Shown here piece after piece: positions 7,403 through 15,657 of a stretch of 64,000 nucleotides of DNA. Origin of the DNA: Butyrivibrio sp. (GTDB lineage Bacteria; Bacillota; Clostridia; Lachnospirales; Lachnospiraceae); the NCBI GenBank assembly GCA_017535785.1, contig JAFXTN010000020.1, forward strand, positions 1 through 64,000, in the 5' to 3' direction. The notes under the pieces are model-generated. The model was given only the letters and a program-made list of their open reading frames with translations. It ran no database searches and was not told where the DNA came from. Within the stretch, counting starts at the first letter, position 1; every line of letters starts with the position of its first letter. The position numbers and the translations under genes are program-made.

Positions 7403-9793
7403 ATGAACCAAAAAGCATTACACGTACTTGAGTACGATAAGATAATAGAGAAACTTGCAGATCATGCATCTTCCCAGCCCGGAAAGAAGATGTGCCTTGA
7501 GCTTGAGCCGTCGTCGGATATTGCAGAGATCAGAAAGAATCTCAAAAAGACGAATGATGCGATAGAAAGAATTTTCAAAAAGGGTTCGATCTCTTTTGGA
7601 GACAATAAGGATCTGAAGGGAGTTCTTAAGGCACTCAAGATCGAAAGCTCACTTGATATGGGTGCGCTCCTTGGTCTTGCGGCTTTCCTCGATAACGTCA
7701 ACAGAGTTAAATCCTACGGACGATCTGAACGAGATGATGATAAAAGAGATTCCCTTTCGGAGAGCTTTGAACTGCTTGAGCCGCTCACCTTTATCTCTCA
7801 GGAGATCAGAAGGTGTATCAAATCGGAAGATGAAATGAGTTCTGATGCAAGTCCTGCGCTCAGACACATCAGACGCGGAATCATGCTCACAAACGACAGG
7901 ATCAGAGAAGTGCTCGGAAAGATGATAAACGGTGCCTCAAGGACATATCTCCAAGACGCCGTTGTCACTATGCGTGGCGACAGATACTGCATACCCGTTA
8001 AGGCTGAGTACAAGTCTCAGATAAGCGGTATCGTGCACGACCAGTCATCCTCAGGCTCGACTCTTTTCATAGAGCCCGCGGCAGTTGTTGAACTCAATAA
8101 TAAGTTAAAAGAGATGTCGCTTCAGGAACAGGCTGAGATCGAAAAGATCTTATTGGAGCTCAGCCTTCAGATAGCACCGCATGCGGCTGCAATAGGCTAC
8201 AACTGCGATATCATGACGGATCTTGATTTCGTTTTTGCAAAGGCGTCATACGCACTTGAGATAAATGCGATAACACCTATATTCAACGACCATCATGCTT
8301 TTGATATCAAGAAGGGAAGACATCCTCTTATTGCAAAAGATAAGGTGGTTCCCATAGACGTATACGCGGGACGCGATTTTGACATGCTCATCATAACAGG
8401 ACCAAATACCGGCGGTAAGACAGTAACGCTTAAGACGGTAGGTCTTTTGACACTGATGGGACAGGCGGGGCTTGCCATACCTGCGGCCGATAAGTCAGAG
8501 CTTTCAGTGTTCAATGAAGTTTATGCGGACATAGGAGATGAGCAGACTATTGAGCAGTCTCTTTCTACATTCTCATCGCATATGACCAACACGGTATCCA
8601 TACTGAAAAATGCGGACGAGAATTCGCTGTGTCTTTTTGATGAGCTTGGAGCGGGAACGGATCCCACAGAGGGTGCGGCTCTTGCGATATCCATCTTAAA
8701 CGATCTGCACAAGAGAAAGATAAGAACGCTTGCAACAACGCACTACAGCGAGCTCAAGGTATATGCGCTCAACACGCCCGGAATACAGAATGCCAGCTGC
8801 GAGTTTGACGTTGAGTCGCTAAAGCCCACATACAGACTTCTTATCGGAATCCCCGGAAAGAGTAACGCGTTTGCGATCTCTTCAAAGCTCGGGCTTTCCG
8901 AAGAAATAATAGAAGCTGCGAAAGAGCAGATAAGTACTGAAGATAAAAAGTTTGAAGACCTTCTTGCGGACCTTGAGATCAGCAGAAAGACGATCGAGAA
9001 CGAGAGAATTGAGATCGAACAGTACAAAAAAGAAGTAGAAGAATTAAAGCGCAGGATCGAAGAGAAATCGAGTAAGATCGACAGCCGGAGAGAAGAGATC
9101 CTTAGAGAAGCCAATGAAAAGGCGAGGGATATCCTTCAGGAGGCCAAGGATGTTGCGGACGAGACCATAAGAGCATTCAGAAAAGCAGGTCCGAATGCAT
9201 CCATGCAGGATCTTGAGAGAGCAAGGACCGGAATCGGACAGAAGATCTCCGACAAGAATAAGGCGATCCAGAAGAAAGAAAAGCCGAAGGAGACACATCC
9301 GATCCTAAAGGAATCTCAGCTTAAGCTCGGTGAATCCGTTAAGATCGTGTCTATGGGGCTTAAGGGAACGATCAGTTCAAAGCCCGATAAGGACGGTAAT
9401 CTCTATGTTCAGTGCGGTATCATGAGGACCAAAGCGAATATCCGCGACCTCGTGATCATAAGTGACGATGATGCCAAGACCGCAATGAAGAAGTTCTACG
9501 GAAGAAATACCGGAAGCTCCAAGATGGATCTTTCGAGGGCTTCCAACATCAAGACGGAAGTCAATCTTATAGGAAAGAACAGCGATGATGCGATAGCAGC
9601 GCTGGATAAATATCTGGATGACGCATATATGGCTCATCTTAACAACGTCAGAGTCGTTCACGGAAAGGGCTCCGGAATCCTTAGACAGGCGGTGCACAAT
9701 TATCTAAAGGGTGTGCCATACGTTAAGTCTTTTAAACTCGGAGAATTCGGCGAAGGCGACGCCGGCGTTACAATAGTTACATTTATCAAATAA
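7403..9793 (+). CDS. mutS2: MutS2 family ATPase/Smr nuclease
   Basis: The 796-residue product matches MutS2 in length and order: an N-terminal helical and clamp region without the mismatch-recognition domain, then a MutS-type ATPase with Walker A GPNTGGKT near residue 333 and Walker B LFDELGAGTDPTEGAAL near 410. A long charged coiled coil follows (about 515-610), and a C-terminal Smr domain (about 715-796; VNLIGK, VVHGKGSGILR). Members act in recombination control and in resolving collided ribosomes; which applies here cannot be read from sequence. It heads a tight run with the response regulator 14 bases downstream. Confidence 0.95.
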   Translation: MNQKALHVLEYDKIIEKLADHASSQPGKKMCLELEPSSDIAEIRKNLKKTNDAIERIFKKGSISFGDNKDLKGVLKALKIESSLDMGALLGLAAFLDNVNRVKSYGRSERDDDKRDSLSESFELLEPLTFISQEIRRCIKSEDEMSSDASPALRHIRRGIMLTNDRIREVLGKMINGASRTYLQDAVVTMRGDRYCIPVKAEYKSQISGIVHDQSSSGSTLFIEPAAVVELNNKLKEMSLQEQAEIEKILLELSLQIAPHAAAIGYNCDIMTDLDFVFAKASYALEINAITPIFNDHHAFDIKKGRHPLIAKDKVVPIDVYAGRDFDMLIITGPNTGGKTVTLKTVGLLTLMGQAGLAIPAADKSELSVFNEVYADIGDEQTIEQSLSTFSSHMTNTVSILKNADENSLCLFDELGAGTDPTEGAALAISILNDLHKRKIRTLATTHYSELKVYALNTPGIQNASCEFDVESLKPTYRLLIGIPGKSNAFAISSKLGLSEEIIEAAKEQISTEDKKFEDLLADLEISRKTIENERIEIEQYKKEVEELKRRIEEKSSKIDSRREEILREANEKARDILQEAKDVADETIRAFRKAGPNASMQDLERARTGIGQKISDKNKAIQKKEKPKETHPILKESQLKLGESVKIVSMGLKGTISSKPDKDGNLYVQCGIMRTKANIRDLVIISDDDAKTAMKKFYGRNTGSSKMDLSRASNIKTEVNLIGKNSDDAIAALDKYLDDAYMAHLNNVRVVHGKGSGILRQAVHNYLKGVPYVKSFKLGEFGEGDAGVTIVTFIK

Positions 9794-9807
9794 AGGGGAG
9801 AGGTAAA

Positions 9808-10509
9808 ATGGTTGCCAAGCAGAAAATTTTAATAGTAGATGATGATAATAACATCGCAGAGCTCATTTCTTTGTATCTTATAAAGGAGTGCTTCGAGACC
9901 AAGATCTGCAACGACGGAGAGTCAGCGATCAATGTCTTTGATTCTTTTGCTCCGAATCTTGTCCTTCTGGATCTGATGCTTCCAGGAATCGACGGATATC
10001 AGGTGTGCAGAGAGATAAGGACCAAGTCACAGGTACCGATCATCATGCTTTCCGCCAAGGGAGAGGTTTTTGACAAGGTGCTCGGACTTGAGATGGGCGC
10101 CGATGACTATATGGAAAAGCCTTTTGATTCAAAAGAGCTGGTGGCTAGAGTAAAGGCGGTGCTTCGCCGTTACAAGCCGCAGACCCAGGAGCTTACAGAG
10201 TCTGATGACAAGGTTGTCAGATATCCCGATCTCGAGATCAATATGACCAATTACTCTGTTACATATATGGGAGACAGAGTAGATATGCCGCCCAAGGAGC
10301 TTGAGCTTTTGTACTTCCTTGCAGCGTCACCGAATCATGTTTTTACAAGAGAGCAGCTTCTTGATCAGATCTGGGGATACGAATATGTCGGTGATACCAG
10401 AACTGTTGACGTACATATAAAGAGACTTCGTGAGAAACTCAGAGACCATGAGAACTGGAGTCTTAAGACTATTTGGGGCATTGGATATAAATTCGAGGTA
10501 GTTCAGTAA
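9808..10509 (+). CDS. OmpR/PhoB-family response regulator
   Basis: The product is 233 residues. The receiver domain (1-120) has the acidic pocket DDD at 11-13, the phosphoacceptor Asp55 in LLDLMLPG, and the KPF lysine. A winged-helix DNA-binding domain follows (about 135-233; GDTRTVDVHIKRLREKL). GGGGAGAG precedes the ATG. The stop is directly followed by the start of the sensor kinase, so the two are co-translated partners. The stimulus and regulon are unknown. Confidence 0.93.
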   Translation: MVAKQKILIVDDDNNIAELISLYLIKECFETKICNDGESAINVFDSFAPNLVLLDLMLPGIDGYQVCREIRTKSQVPIIMLSAKGEVFDKVLGLEMGADDYMEKPFDSKELVARVKAVLRRYKPQTQELTESDDKVVRYPDLEINMTNYSVTYMGDRVDMPPKELELLYFLAASPNHVFTREQLLDQIWGYEYVGDTRTVDVHIKRLREKLRDHENWSLKTIWGIGYKFEVVQ

Positions 10510-11946
10510 ATGAAGAGGACGCTTTATTTAAAGTTTCTTTTAGCATATGTATTATTTGCCATCTTCGGGTTTATTGTTGTCGCAACCTTTGTATACGGCA
10601 TGACGTATGAGCGTCTGAGGCGTGACAAGGCCGACAGCATGTATCAGGTTGCAACTCAGATCGCAAATACCTACGCGGCCGATCTGTACAACAGTGAGAC
10701 CTCGCTTGAAGCCGTGCATCAGCAGATGGTCGCGCTTTCAGGCTACATGGGCGGTTCGCCGATCTGGATAGTAAACCCATCCGGAAGACTTGTTCTTGAT
10801 TCATCAAGGGTTCTTGAGCAGAAGCAGAAAGATGTTATCGTGGGATTCGATCCTACGGTCATCGGAACTTCTTATTACACGACAGGAACATTTTGGAATA
10901 CATTTAACGAAGATACGCTAAGCGTTTTTGCACCGATTACGGCCAATTACAAGGTGCAGGCGTATGTCATCATTCACGAACCCATTTCCAAGATCAAGGC
11001 ATCGGCAGAAGGATTTTTGAACATTTCATATCTTATGCTTATTGTTCTTTTCCTTTTGTCGCTCATCATCCTTATCTTTTTTACAGAGCTTGTGTATCTG
11101 CCGCTTAGAAAGATCACAACGGCGACAGAGCAGTATGCAGTAGGAAATATGGGCTACGAATTTTCTGTAGAATCCGAGGATGAGATGGGATATCTCGCGG
11201 CTTCGCTTTCATATATGGCAGGCGAGATCGCGCGTCAGGAAGAAGATCAAAAGAAATTTATCGCAAACGTATCACACGATTTCAGATCGCCTCTTACATC
11301 CATAAAAGGCTATCTCGTTGCGATGCAGGACGGAACTATCCCGCCTGAGATGCATGACAGATATCTCGGTATCGTCATAAATGAGACCGACAGACTTACC
11401 AAACTGACTAATGAGATGCTCACGCTCAACAACCTCAACACAAAGGGAATGCTGCTTGATAAGAGCGACTTTGACATCAACACAGTTATAAGGAATGTCG
11501 CAGAATCTTTTGAAGGAACATGCCTTGAAAAGAAGATCGCGATCGAGCTCGTTTTAACCGACGATACGATGATCGTAAACGCAGACATCAGTAAGATCCA
11601 GCAGGTGCTCTACAATCTTGTGGACAATGCAATCAAATTCAGTCACAAAGATTCTTCCATCAAGATCGAGACTACCGAGAAGCACAGCAAAGTATTTGTT
11701 TCCGTCAAGGACAGCGGAATCGGTATTCCCAAGGAAGACCAGAAGCTTATCTTTGACAGATTTTATAAATCCGATTTGTCCAGAGGTAAGGATAAGAAGG
11801 GAACAGGGCTTGGTCTTGCAATTGTAAAAGAGATCATTAAGGCCCACGAAGAAAACATAAATGTCATCAGCACGACCGGCGTCGGCACAGAGTTTATCTT
11901 CTCTCTGCCAAAGGCTAAGTCTATGGATGCAGATGACGAGGAGTAA
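10510..11946 (+). CDS. Membrane sensor histidine kinase
   Basis: The 478-residue kinase begins at the base after the regulator's stop. It has an N-terminal membrane helix (about 8-32), an extracytoplasmic sensor region, a second helix (about 172-195) and a HAMP linker. A HisKA domain carries the phosphorylated His256 in VSHDFRSPLTS. A HATPase domain carries the N box NLVDNAIKFS, G1 box DSGIGI and G2 box GTGLGLAI. It should autophosphorylate and pass phosphate to the regulator encoded just upstream. The sensor domain gives no clear ligand. The end overlaps nothing, but trmL begins eight bases later. Confidence 0.93.
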   Translation: MKRTLYLKFLLAYVLFAIFGFIVVATFVYGMTYERLRRDKADSMYQVATQIANTYAADLYNSETSLEAVHQQMVALSGYMGGSPIWIVNPSGRLVLDSSRVLEQKQKDVIVGFDPTVIGTSYYTTGTFWNTFNEDTLSVFAPITANYKVQAYVIIHEPISKIKASAEGFLNISYLMLIVLFLLSLIILIFFTELVYLPLRKITTATEQYAVGNMGYEFSVESEDEMGYLAASLSYMAGEIARQEEDQKKFIANVSHDFRSPLTSIKGYLVAMQDGTIPPEMHDRYLGIVINETDRLTKLTNEMLTLNNLNTKGMLLDKSDFDINTVIRNVAESFEGTCLEKKIAIELVLTDDTMIVNADISKIQQVLYNLVDNAIKFSHKDSSIKIETTEKHSKVFVSVKDSGIGIPKEDQKLIFDRFYKSDLSRGKDKKGTGLGLAIVKEIIKAHEENINVISTTGVGTEFIFSLPKAKSMDADDEE

Positions 11947-11953
11947 TTTAGAA

Positions 11954-12445
11954 ATGCACATTATTTTACATCAGCCGGAGATACCGCAGAACACAGGAAA
12001 TATAGGAAGGACCTGCGTTGCTACAGGAACGGATCTCCATCTTATAGAACCACTTGGCTTTCGTATCGATGAAAAGAAATTAAGAAGAGCCGGAATGGAT
12101 TACTGGAAGAAGCTTGATCTTACAAGATATGTAGATTTTAATGACTTTAAAGAAAAGCATCCGGGCGCAAAGATCTGGATGGCTACGACCAAGGCAAAGA
12201 GAACATATACCGAAGTTGAGTTTGGAATGGATGATTACATTATGTTTGGCAAAGAAAGCGCCGGCATTCCTGAGGAGATCCTTGTAGAAAATGAAGAGAC
12301 CTGCATAAGGATCCCCATGGGAGAGGATATCAGATCGCTCAATCTTTCCAATTCGGTTGCGATAGTCCTCTATGAAGCACTGAGGCAGAATGATTTCAAG
12401 GGACTTGAAAGAGAAGGCGAACTCCACAGACTGAGCTGGAACTAA
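11954..12445 (+). CDS. trmL: tRNA (cytidine/uridine-34-2'-O)-methyltransferase TrmL
   Basis: The start at 11954 is chosen because it follows GAGGAG and gives the family's N-terminus (HQPEIPQNTGNIGR). The frame stays open further upstream inside the kinase gene without support. The 163-residue product is a single SPOUT domain with the knot motifs FGKESAGIPEEI and IRIPMGEDIRSLNLSNS. By family knowledge it methylates the 2'-OH of the wobble base of leucine tRNAs using S-adenosylmethionine. It is likely the last gene of the mutS2 run, since a terminator follows. Confidence 0.9.
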   Translation: MHIILHQPEIPQNTGNIGRTCVATGTDLHLIEPLGFRIDEKKLRRAGMDYWKKLDLTRYVDFNDFKEKHPGAKIWMATTKAKRTYTEVEFGMDDYIMFGKESAGIPEEILVENEETCIRIPMGEDIRSLNLSNSVAIVLYEALRQNDFKGLEREGELHRLSWN

Positions 12446-12452
12446 GAGAAGC

Positions 12453-12479
12453 GGGCCGGGGCGATCTACCGGCCTTTTT
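12453..12479 (+). terminator. Terminator after trmL
   Basis: GGCCGG at 12454-12459 pairs with CCGGCC at 12469-12474 and is followed by five T. It lies only 11 bases before the next start codon, so that gene may depend on readthrough or on a promoter inside trmL. Confidence 0.7.
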
Positions 12480-12490
12480 AGGTAGGATGT

Positions 12491-13924
12491 ATGAAGAACA
12501 AAGGCGATATTTTTGAAGTAGAAATTACGGATATAGGAAACGATGGAGAGGGCATAGGCAAGATAGACGGCTATACCCTTTTTATAAAGGATGCGGTTAT
12601 CGGCGATGTTGTAAAAGCCAAGATCATGAAGGCCAAGAAAAACTACGCCTATGCGCATCTTGAAGAAGTAGTAAAAAGATCTGAGCACAGAGTAGAGGCA
12701 AGGTGCCCCATCGCGCGTCAGTGCGGCGGCTGTCAGTTCCAGAACATGTCATACGAAAGAGAGCTTCTCTACAAGCAGAACAAAGTAAGGAACAATATCG
12801 TCAGGCTCGGAGGGTTTGACGCTGATTTTGTAGACAGCGTTATGAAGCCCATAATCGGAATGGACGATCCTTGGGAATACAGAAACAAAGCGCAGTTCCC
12901 CGTGGGCCGTGACAAGGAAGGAAAAGTCGTGACGGGCTTCTATGCAGGAAGAACACACAGTATCATTCCTACAACCACATGTCATATCGGAGTAAAAGAG
13001 AACGAAGAGATAATGGAGATCGTCAGATCTCACATGGAAGAGAATAAGATCGCGCCCTACGATGAAGTCTCCGGAAAAGGACTCGTGCGTCATGTCCTTA
13101 TCCGCAAAGGATTTACCAGCGGCGAGATAATGGTCTGCTTTGTCATAAATTACCGAGCAGGTAAAAAAGACAACGCGAATTCTGAATATATAAAAGGTCA
13201 AAAGAATCTGATAGAAAAACTTTTGAAAGTTAAGGGAATGAGCAGTATCTCCGTAAGTATCAACACCGAAAAGACCAACGTTATCATGGGTCTTGAGATC
13301 CATACGATCTACGGAAAAGATACGATACGAGATACCCTTTGCGGGCTTGAATTTGAAATCTCGCCGCTTTCATTTTTCCAGGTCAATCCAATCCAGACCA
13401 AGAAGCTATACGAGCAAGCGATCGAGTATGCTGATCTTTCCGGAAAAGAAACTGTGTGGGATCTATACTGTGGAATCGGAACGATAACTTTATCCATGGC
13501 GAAGGCAGCAGGCAGAGTATATGGTATCGAAGTCATTCCCGAAGCCATCGAAGATGCAAAGAGAAACGCCGAGAGAAATGGGATCGGTAATGCTGAGTTT
13601 TACTGCGGAAAGGCCGAGGAAGTACTTCCAGAGTTCTATGAGAAAAAGAGAAAAACAACTGTAGGCGGCGATGATGGCTCAAGCCTTCATCCCGATGTAA
13701 TAGTAGTCGATCCCCCGAGAAAGGGATGCGATGAAAAATGCCTTGAGACAATGCTCAAGATGGCGCCGGAACGCATAGTATATGTAAGCTGCGATTCGGC
13801 AACCCTCGCAAGAGATCTTCGCATTCTCTCAGACGGCGGCTACAATATTGCTGCCATCAGACCTTGTGACATGTTCCCTTGGACGGTTCATGTTGAAACC
13901 ATCGTCCTTTTATCGAGAGTGTAA
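12491..13924 (+). CDS. rlmD: 23S rRNA (uracil-C5)-methyltransferase, RlmD/RumA family
   Basis: The product is 477 residues. An N-terminal TRAM domain (about 1-62) precedes the iron-sulfur ligands C72, C78 and C81 (CPIARQCGGC) and a fourth Cys in TTTCHIG. A Rossmann methyltransferase domain follows, with WDLYCGIGTITL, the VVDPPRKGC loop and the catalytic VSCDSATLARDL near the C-terminus. The protein ends in PCDMFPWTVHVETIVLL, typical of the family. It transfers a methyl group from S-adenosylmethionine to a specific uridine; RlmD, RlmCD and TrmA paralogues cannot be told apart here. A diverged copy of its last residues recurs at about 15244-15305. Confidence 0.9.
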   Translation: MKNKGDIFEVEITDIGNDGEGIGKIDGYTLFIKDAVIGDVVKAKIMKAKKNYAYAHLEEVVKRSEHRVEARCPIARQCGGCQFQNMSYERELLYKQNKVRNNIVRLGGFDADFVDSVMKPIIGMDDPWEYRNKAQFPVGRDKEGKVVTGFYAGRTHSIIPTTTCHIGVKENEEIMEIVRSHMEENKIAPYDEVSGKGLVRHVLIRKGFTSGEIMVCFVINYRAGKKDNANSEYIKGQKNLIEKLLKVKGMSSISVSINTEKTNVIMGLEIHTIYGKDTIRDTLCGLEFEISPLSFFQVNPIQTKKLYEQAIEYADLSGKETVWDLYCGIGTITLSMAKAAGRVYGIEVIPEAIEDAKRNAERNGIGNAEFYCGKAEEVLPEFYEKKRKTTVGGDDGSSLHPDVIVVDPPRKGCDEKCLETMLKMAPERIVYVSCDSATLARDLRILSDGGYNIAAIRPCDMFPWTVHVETIVLLSRV

Positions 13925-13944
13925 CTATTATTTGAGGGGTAAAT

Positions 13945-14055
13945 ATGCATAAGATATTGAATAGGACACACAAAAAGAGAAACATCGATATTCTGAAGGC
14001 AAGAGATTATTACTTCGACAAAGTAAGATTATCAAATAATACTTTTAAAATGTAA
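13945..14055 (+). CDS. Small basic ORF, 36 residues, unknown
   Basis: An ATG at 13945 is preceded by GAGGGG at a good distance and opens a 36-codon frame (MHKILNRTHKKRN...) rich in Lys and Arg, ending at 14055. It lies between rlmD and the XRE pair, and its end overlaps the upstream operator-like dyad. It has no recognisable domain. It may be a real small protein or a chance frame. Confidence 0.35.
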   Translation: MHKILNRTHKKRNIDILKARDYYFDKVRLSNNTFKM

Positions 14056-14118
14056 AAGCTTCTTGACATTTCTACGCGGTCAGCGCAATAATAAATGTAA
14101 AGAACTTTTTACATTTAT
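14049..14118 (+). promoter_or_regulatory. Promoter flanked by two TGTAAA dyads
   Basis: A -35 TTGACA (14063-14068) and -10 AATAAT (14087-14092) with an 18-base spacer lie upstream of the membrane protein/XRE pair. One dyad (14049-14070, AATGTAAA...TTGACATT, one mismatch) contains the -35. The second (14091-14118) is a perfect 11-bp inverted repeat, ATAAATGTAAA/TTTACATTTAT, with a 6-base loop, at the -10 and start. The arrangement suggests autorepression by the XRE protein. Confidence 0.65.
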
Positions 14119-14143
14119 AAACGCTGATCAGGAGGAAAGTGTT

Positions 14144-14473
14144 ATGAAGAAAATGGATGAAATGGATCGCAATATTCAGCTTCATGCTGAAGAATGGGGC
14201 TATAAAACGGTTTTGCTCGCGCTCTGTGTATGGACAATCTTTAACGCGTATCAAGCATATGCTAATAAAACAAAGATTGATATGCTTCCTTGCTTGATTC
14301 TATGCTTATCAATATGCGTGCAAGTAATCTCGCAGGCAGCGATGAAGCAGAAGATGGTGGCCGGAGATGAAGAATATAAAGAGCCCAACAAGCTTGTATA
14401 TGCAATTTTCTTTGCTGTTGTCATAGTTGCTGTTGTGCTGTCGCTTGGCGTATTTTTTCTTCTGAAAGTGTAA
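14144..14473 (+). CDS. Small integral membrane protein paired with XRE regulator
   Basis: The start at 14144 is chosen for the AGGAGG site eight bases upstream; the frame continues upstream through the operator and promoter and is not credible there. The 109-residue product has three likely membrane segments (about 21-38, 45-62, 85-107). Its short acidic N-terminus is MKKMDEMDRN. It is of the type that commonly precedes a 65-residue XRE regulator in Firmicutes. The gap to the regulator is six bases, so the two form an operon. Function is unknown; a role in membrane sensing is inference. Confidence 0.75.
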   Translation: MKKMDEMDRNIQLHAEEWGYKTVLLALCVWTIFNAYQAYANKTKIDMLPCLILCLSICVQVISQAAMKQKMVAGDEEYKEPNKLVYAIFFAVVIVAVVLSLGVFFLLKV

Positions 14474-14479
14474 TGTCTT

Positions 14480-14674
14480 ATGAGAAATATAATTAAGAAG
14501 TTGAGAAAAGAAGCGGGCTTACGCCAGGAAGATATGGCAAAAGAACTTGGCGTAAGCCGTCAAACTATTATTGCTATTGAAAATGACAAGTATAATCCAA
14601 CACTGGAACTTGCGATGAAGATCGCTAAACTACTTAAACTCCATGTGGATGAAGTGTTCTTCATGGACGACTGA
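14480..14674 (+). CDS. Small XRE-family transcriptional regulator
   Basis: The 64-residue product is a single helix-turn-helix: IKKLRKEAGLRQEDMAKEL, then VSRQTIIAIENDKYNP, then helix 4/5 and a short FFMDD tail. It matches the minimal XRE regulators of about 65 residues that bind short dyads. The two TGTAAA-type dyads upstream of the operon are the obvious targets. A GNAT gene follows 19 bases later and may be co-transcribed. Confidence 0.9.
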   Translation: MRNIIKKLRKEAGLRQEDMAKELGVSRQTIIAIENDKYNPTLELAMKIAKLLKLHVDEVFFMDD

Positions 14675-14693
14675 AGCGGACAAGGCGTGAACT

Positions 14694-15110
14694 ATGACCC
14701 AAGATCAGATAGTACTTAAAGAGAATATATTACAGCCGGAGGATTTTGTGAGGTTAAGGATAGCCACAGGATTTGCGGCTGTTCCTGTTGAGCACGCCAA
14801 AAGAGCTCTTGAGGGAGGCTTGATAAATGTCTCAGCGCTTCTTGACGGGCAACTTGTGGGAATGGGAAGAATGGTCGGTGACGGTGCAATGTACTGGTAT
14901 CTGCAGGAGATAATCATATTACCTGAATATCAGAAGATGGGAATCGGAACCAAGATAGTAAATTATCTGATCGATTATGCCGTAGAACACTCTGCTACCG
15001 GTACGTTTACTACCATAGGAGGCGTGTCCGCCAAGGGCAAAGAAGGCTTTTATTCCAAGCTTGGATTTGACATTATTCCAAACGGAATCAAGAAGATGAT
15101 TGAAATATAA
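14694..15110 (+). CDS. GNAT-family N-acetyltransferase
   Basis: The 138-residue product shows a compact GNAT fold. The acetyl-CoA binding motif A is EIIILPEYQKMGIGTKIVNYL (about 77-97, with the Q/R-x-x-G-x-G/A pattern as QKMGIG), and the C-terminal strand is GFYSKLGFDIIPNG. It should transfer an acetyl group from acetyl-CoA to an amine; the substrate cannot be read. It starts with ATG at 14694, shortly after the regulator. An alternative is a pseudo-operon gene carried with the XRE pair. Confidence 0.87.
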   Translation: MTQDQIVLKENILQPEDFVRLRIATGFAAVPVEHAKRALEGGLINVSALLDGQLVGMGRMVGDGAMYWYLQEIIILPEYQKMGIGTKIVNYLIDYAVEHSATGTFTTIGGVSAKGKEGFYSKLGFDIIPNGIKKMIEI

Positions 15111-15131
15111 TGCTTATAAGAGAGGACGAAC

Positions 15132-15332
15132 ATGGGGCTGTTTAACAAAAATAAAAATGAAGATCAGATCATAAAAAGACTTTCCCAAAATGCGGGAGGG
15201 ATTATTGAAATGCTCAAGGCGGCCTTTATGACACCTAATGGTGTAGACATCAGACCCTGCGACATGTTTCCCTGGACCGTACATGTTGAAACCGTGGTTC
15301 TATTGACAAAGACAAGCGTCAGCGCAGGCTGA
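15132..15332 (+). pseudogene. Hybrid ORF ending in a second rlmD C-terminus
   Basis: The 66-residue frame has a good ribosome site (AGAGGA) and a novel N-terminus (MGLFNKNKNEDQIIKRL...AFMTPNGV). It then runs into IRPCDMFPWTVHVETVVLL, the exact type of ending of RlmD/RumA. DNA identity to the intact gene's end (about 13856-13915) is high but not perfect, so the fragment derives from a diverged paralogue. No methyltransferase core remains. It is most simply the scar of a deleted second rlmD fused to an unrelated start. It could still be translated. Confidence 0.65.
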
Positions 15333-15505
15333 GTCTAGAGAACACGAGTTGTTCCGGCTCGCACGAAGTGCGAGAGCGGAACTTCCTTGTGAAAAAGTGG
15401 AGAGAAGGCAACGGGTCTGAGGCGGTTTTACAAGGAAACAAATCGACAAAAATCGAAGCAAAAATTATGTACTTTTAGCGGACAAGTACATTATAATAAG
15501 TATAG

Positions 15506-15547
15506 ATACCCATGCTGGCATTACTTTTGCTGGTATGGGTATATTTT
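15506..15547 (+). terminator. Terminator-like hairpin upstream of Fic gene
   Basis: ATACCCAT pairs with ATGGGTAT. The inner GCTGGC/GCTGGT pairing relies on several G-U pairs. A short TTTT follows. It probably ends transcription from the left and insulates the Fic gene. Confidence 0.5.
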
Positions 15548-15554
15548 GACTGTT

Positions 15555-15622
15555 AATCGGCAAAATAAAATGAAGTTATGAAAGCGTAAAAAGCGGGAAT
15601 AAATTGCCGATTGTGATATAAT
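15555..15622 (+). promoter_or_regulatory. Inverted repeat and -10 box before the Fic gene
   Basis: AATCGGCAA (15555-15563) and its exact complement TTGCCGATT (15604-15612) flank about 40 bases. A TATAAT follows at 15617-15622; no clear -35 is seen. The repeat could be an operator for the Fic protein's N-terminal DNA-binding-like region. Confidence 0.4.
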
Positions 15623-15657
15623 AATATTACCAAAAATAACTTGAAAGGGGCATAAAC

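Larger units (their letters stand above)
15333..15657. other. Non-coding gap with two hairpins and an inverted repeat
   Basis: No gene is seen. The segment holds a strong hairpin at 15352-15383 (GTTCCG, then CTCGCAC/GTGCGAG, then CGGAAC). It also holds a terminator-like stem at 15506-15547 and a 9-bp inverted repeat before the Fic gene. Confidence 0.6.

Noticed and set aside
7236-7469. Longer N-terminus for the HtrA-like protein
   Set aside because: It would overlap the start of mutS2 and has no ribosome site; the ATG at 7235 has GGAGGT at proper spacing.
12080-12688. 202-codon minus-strand frame across trmL and rlmD
   Set aside because: It spans two recognised genes and the terminator between them; the product has no recognisable features.
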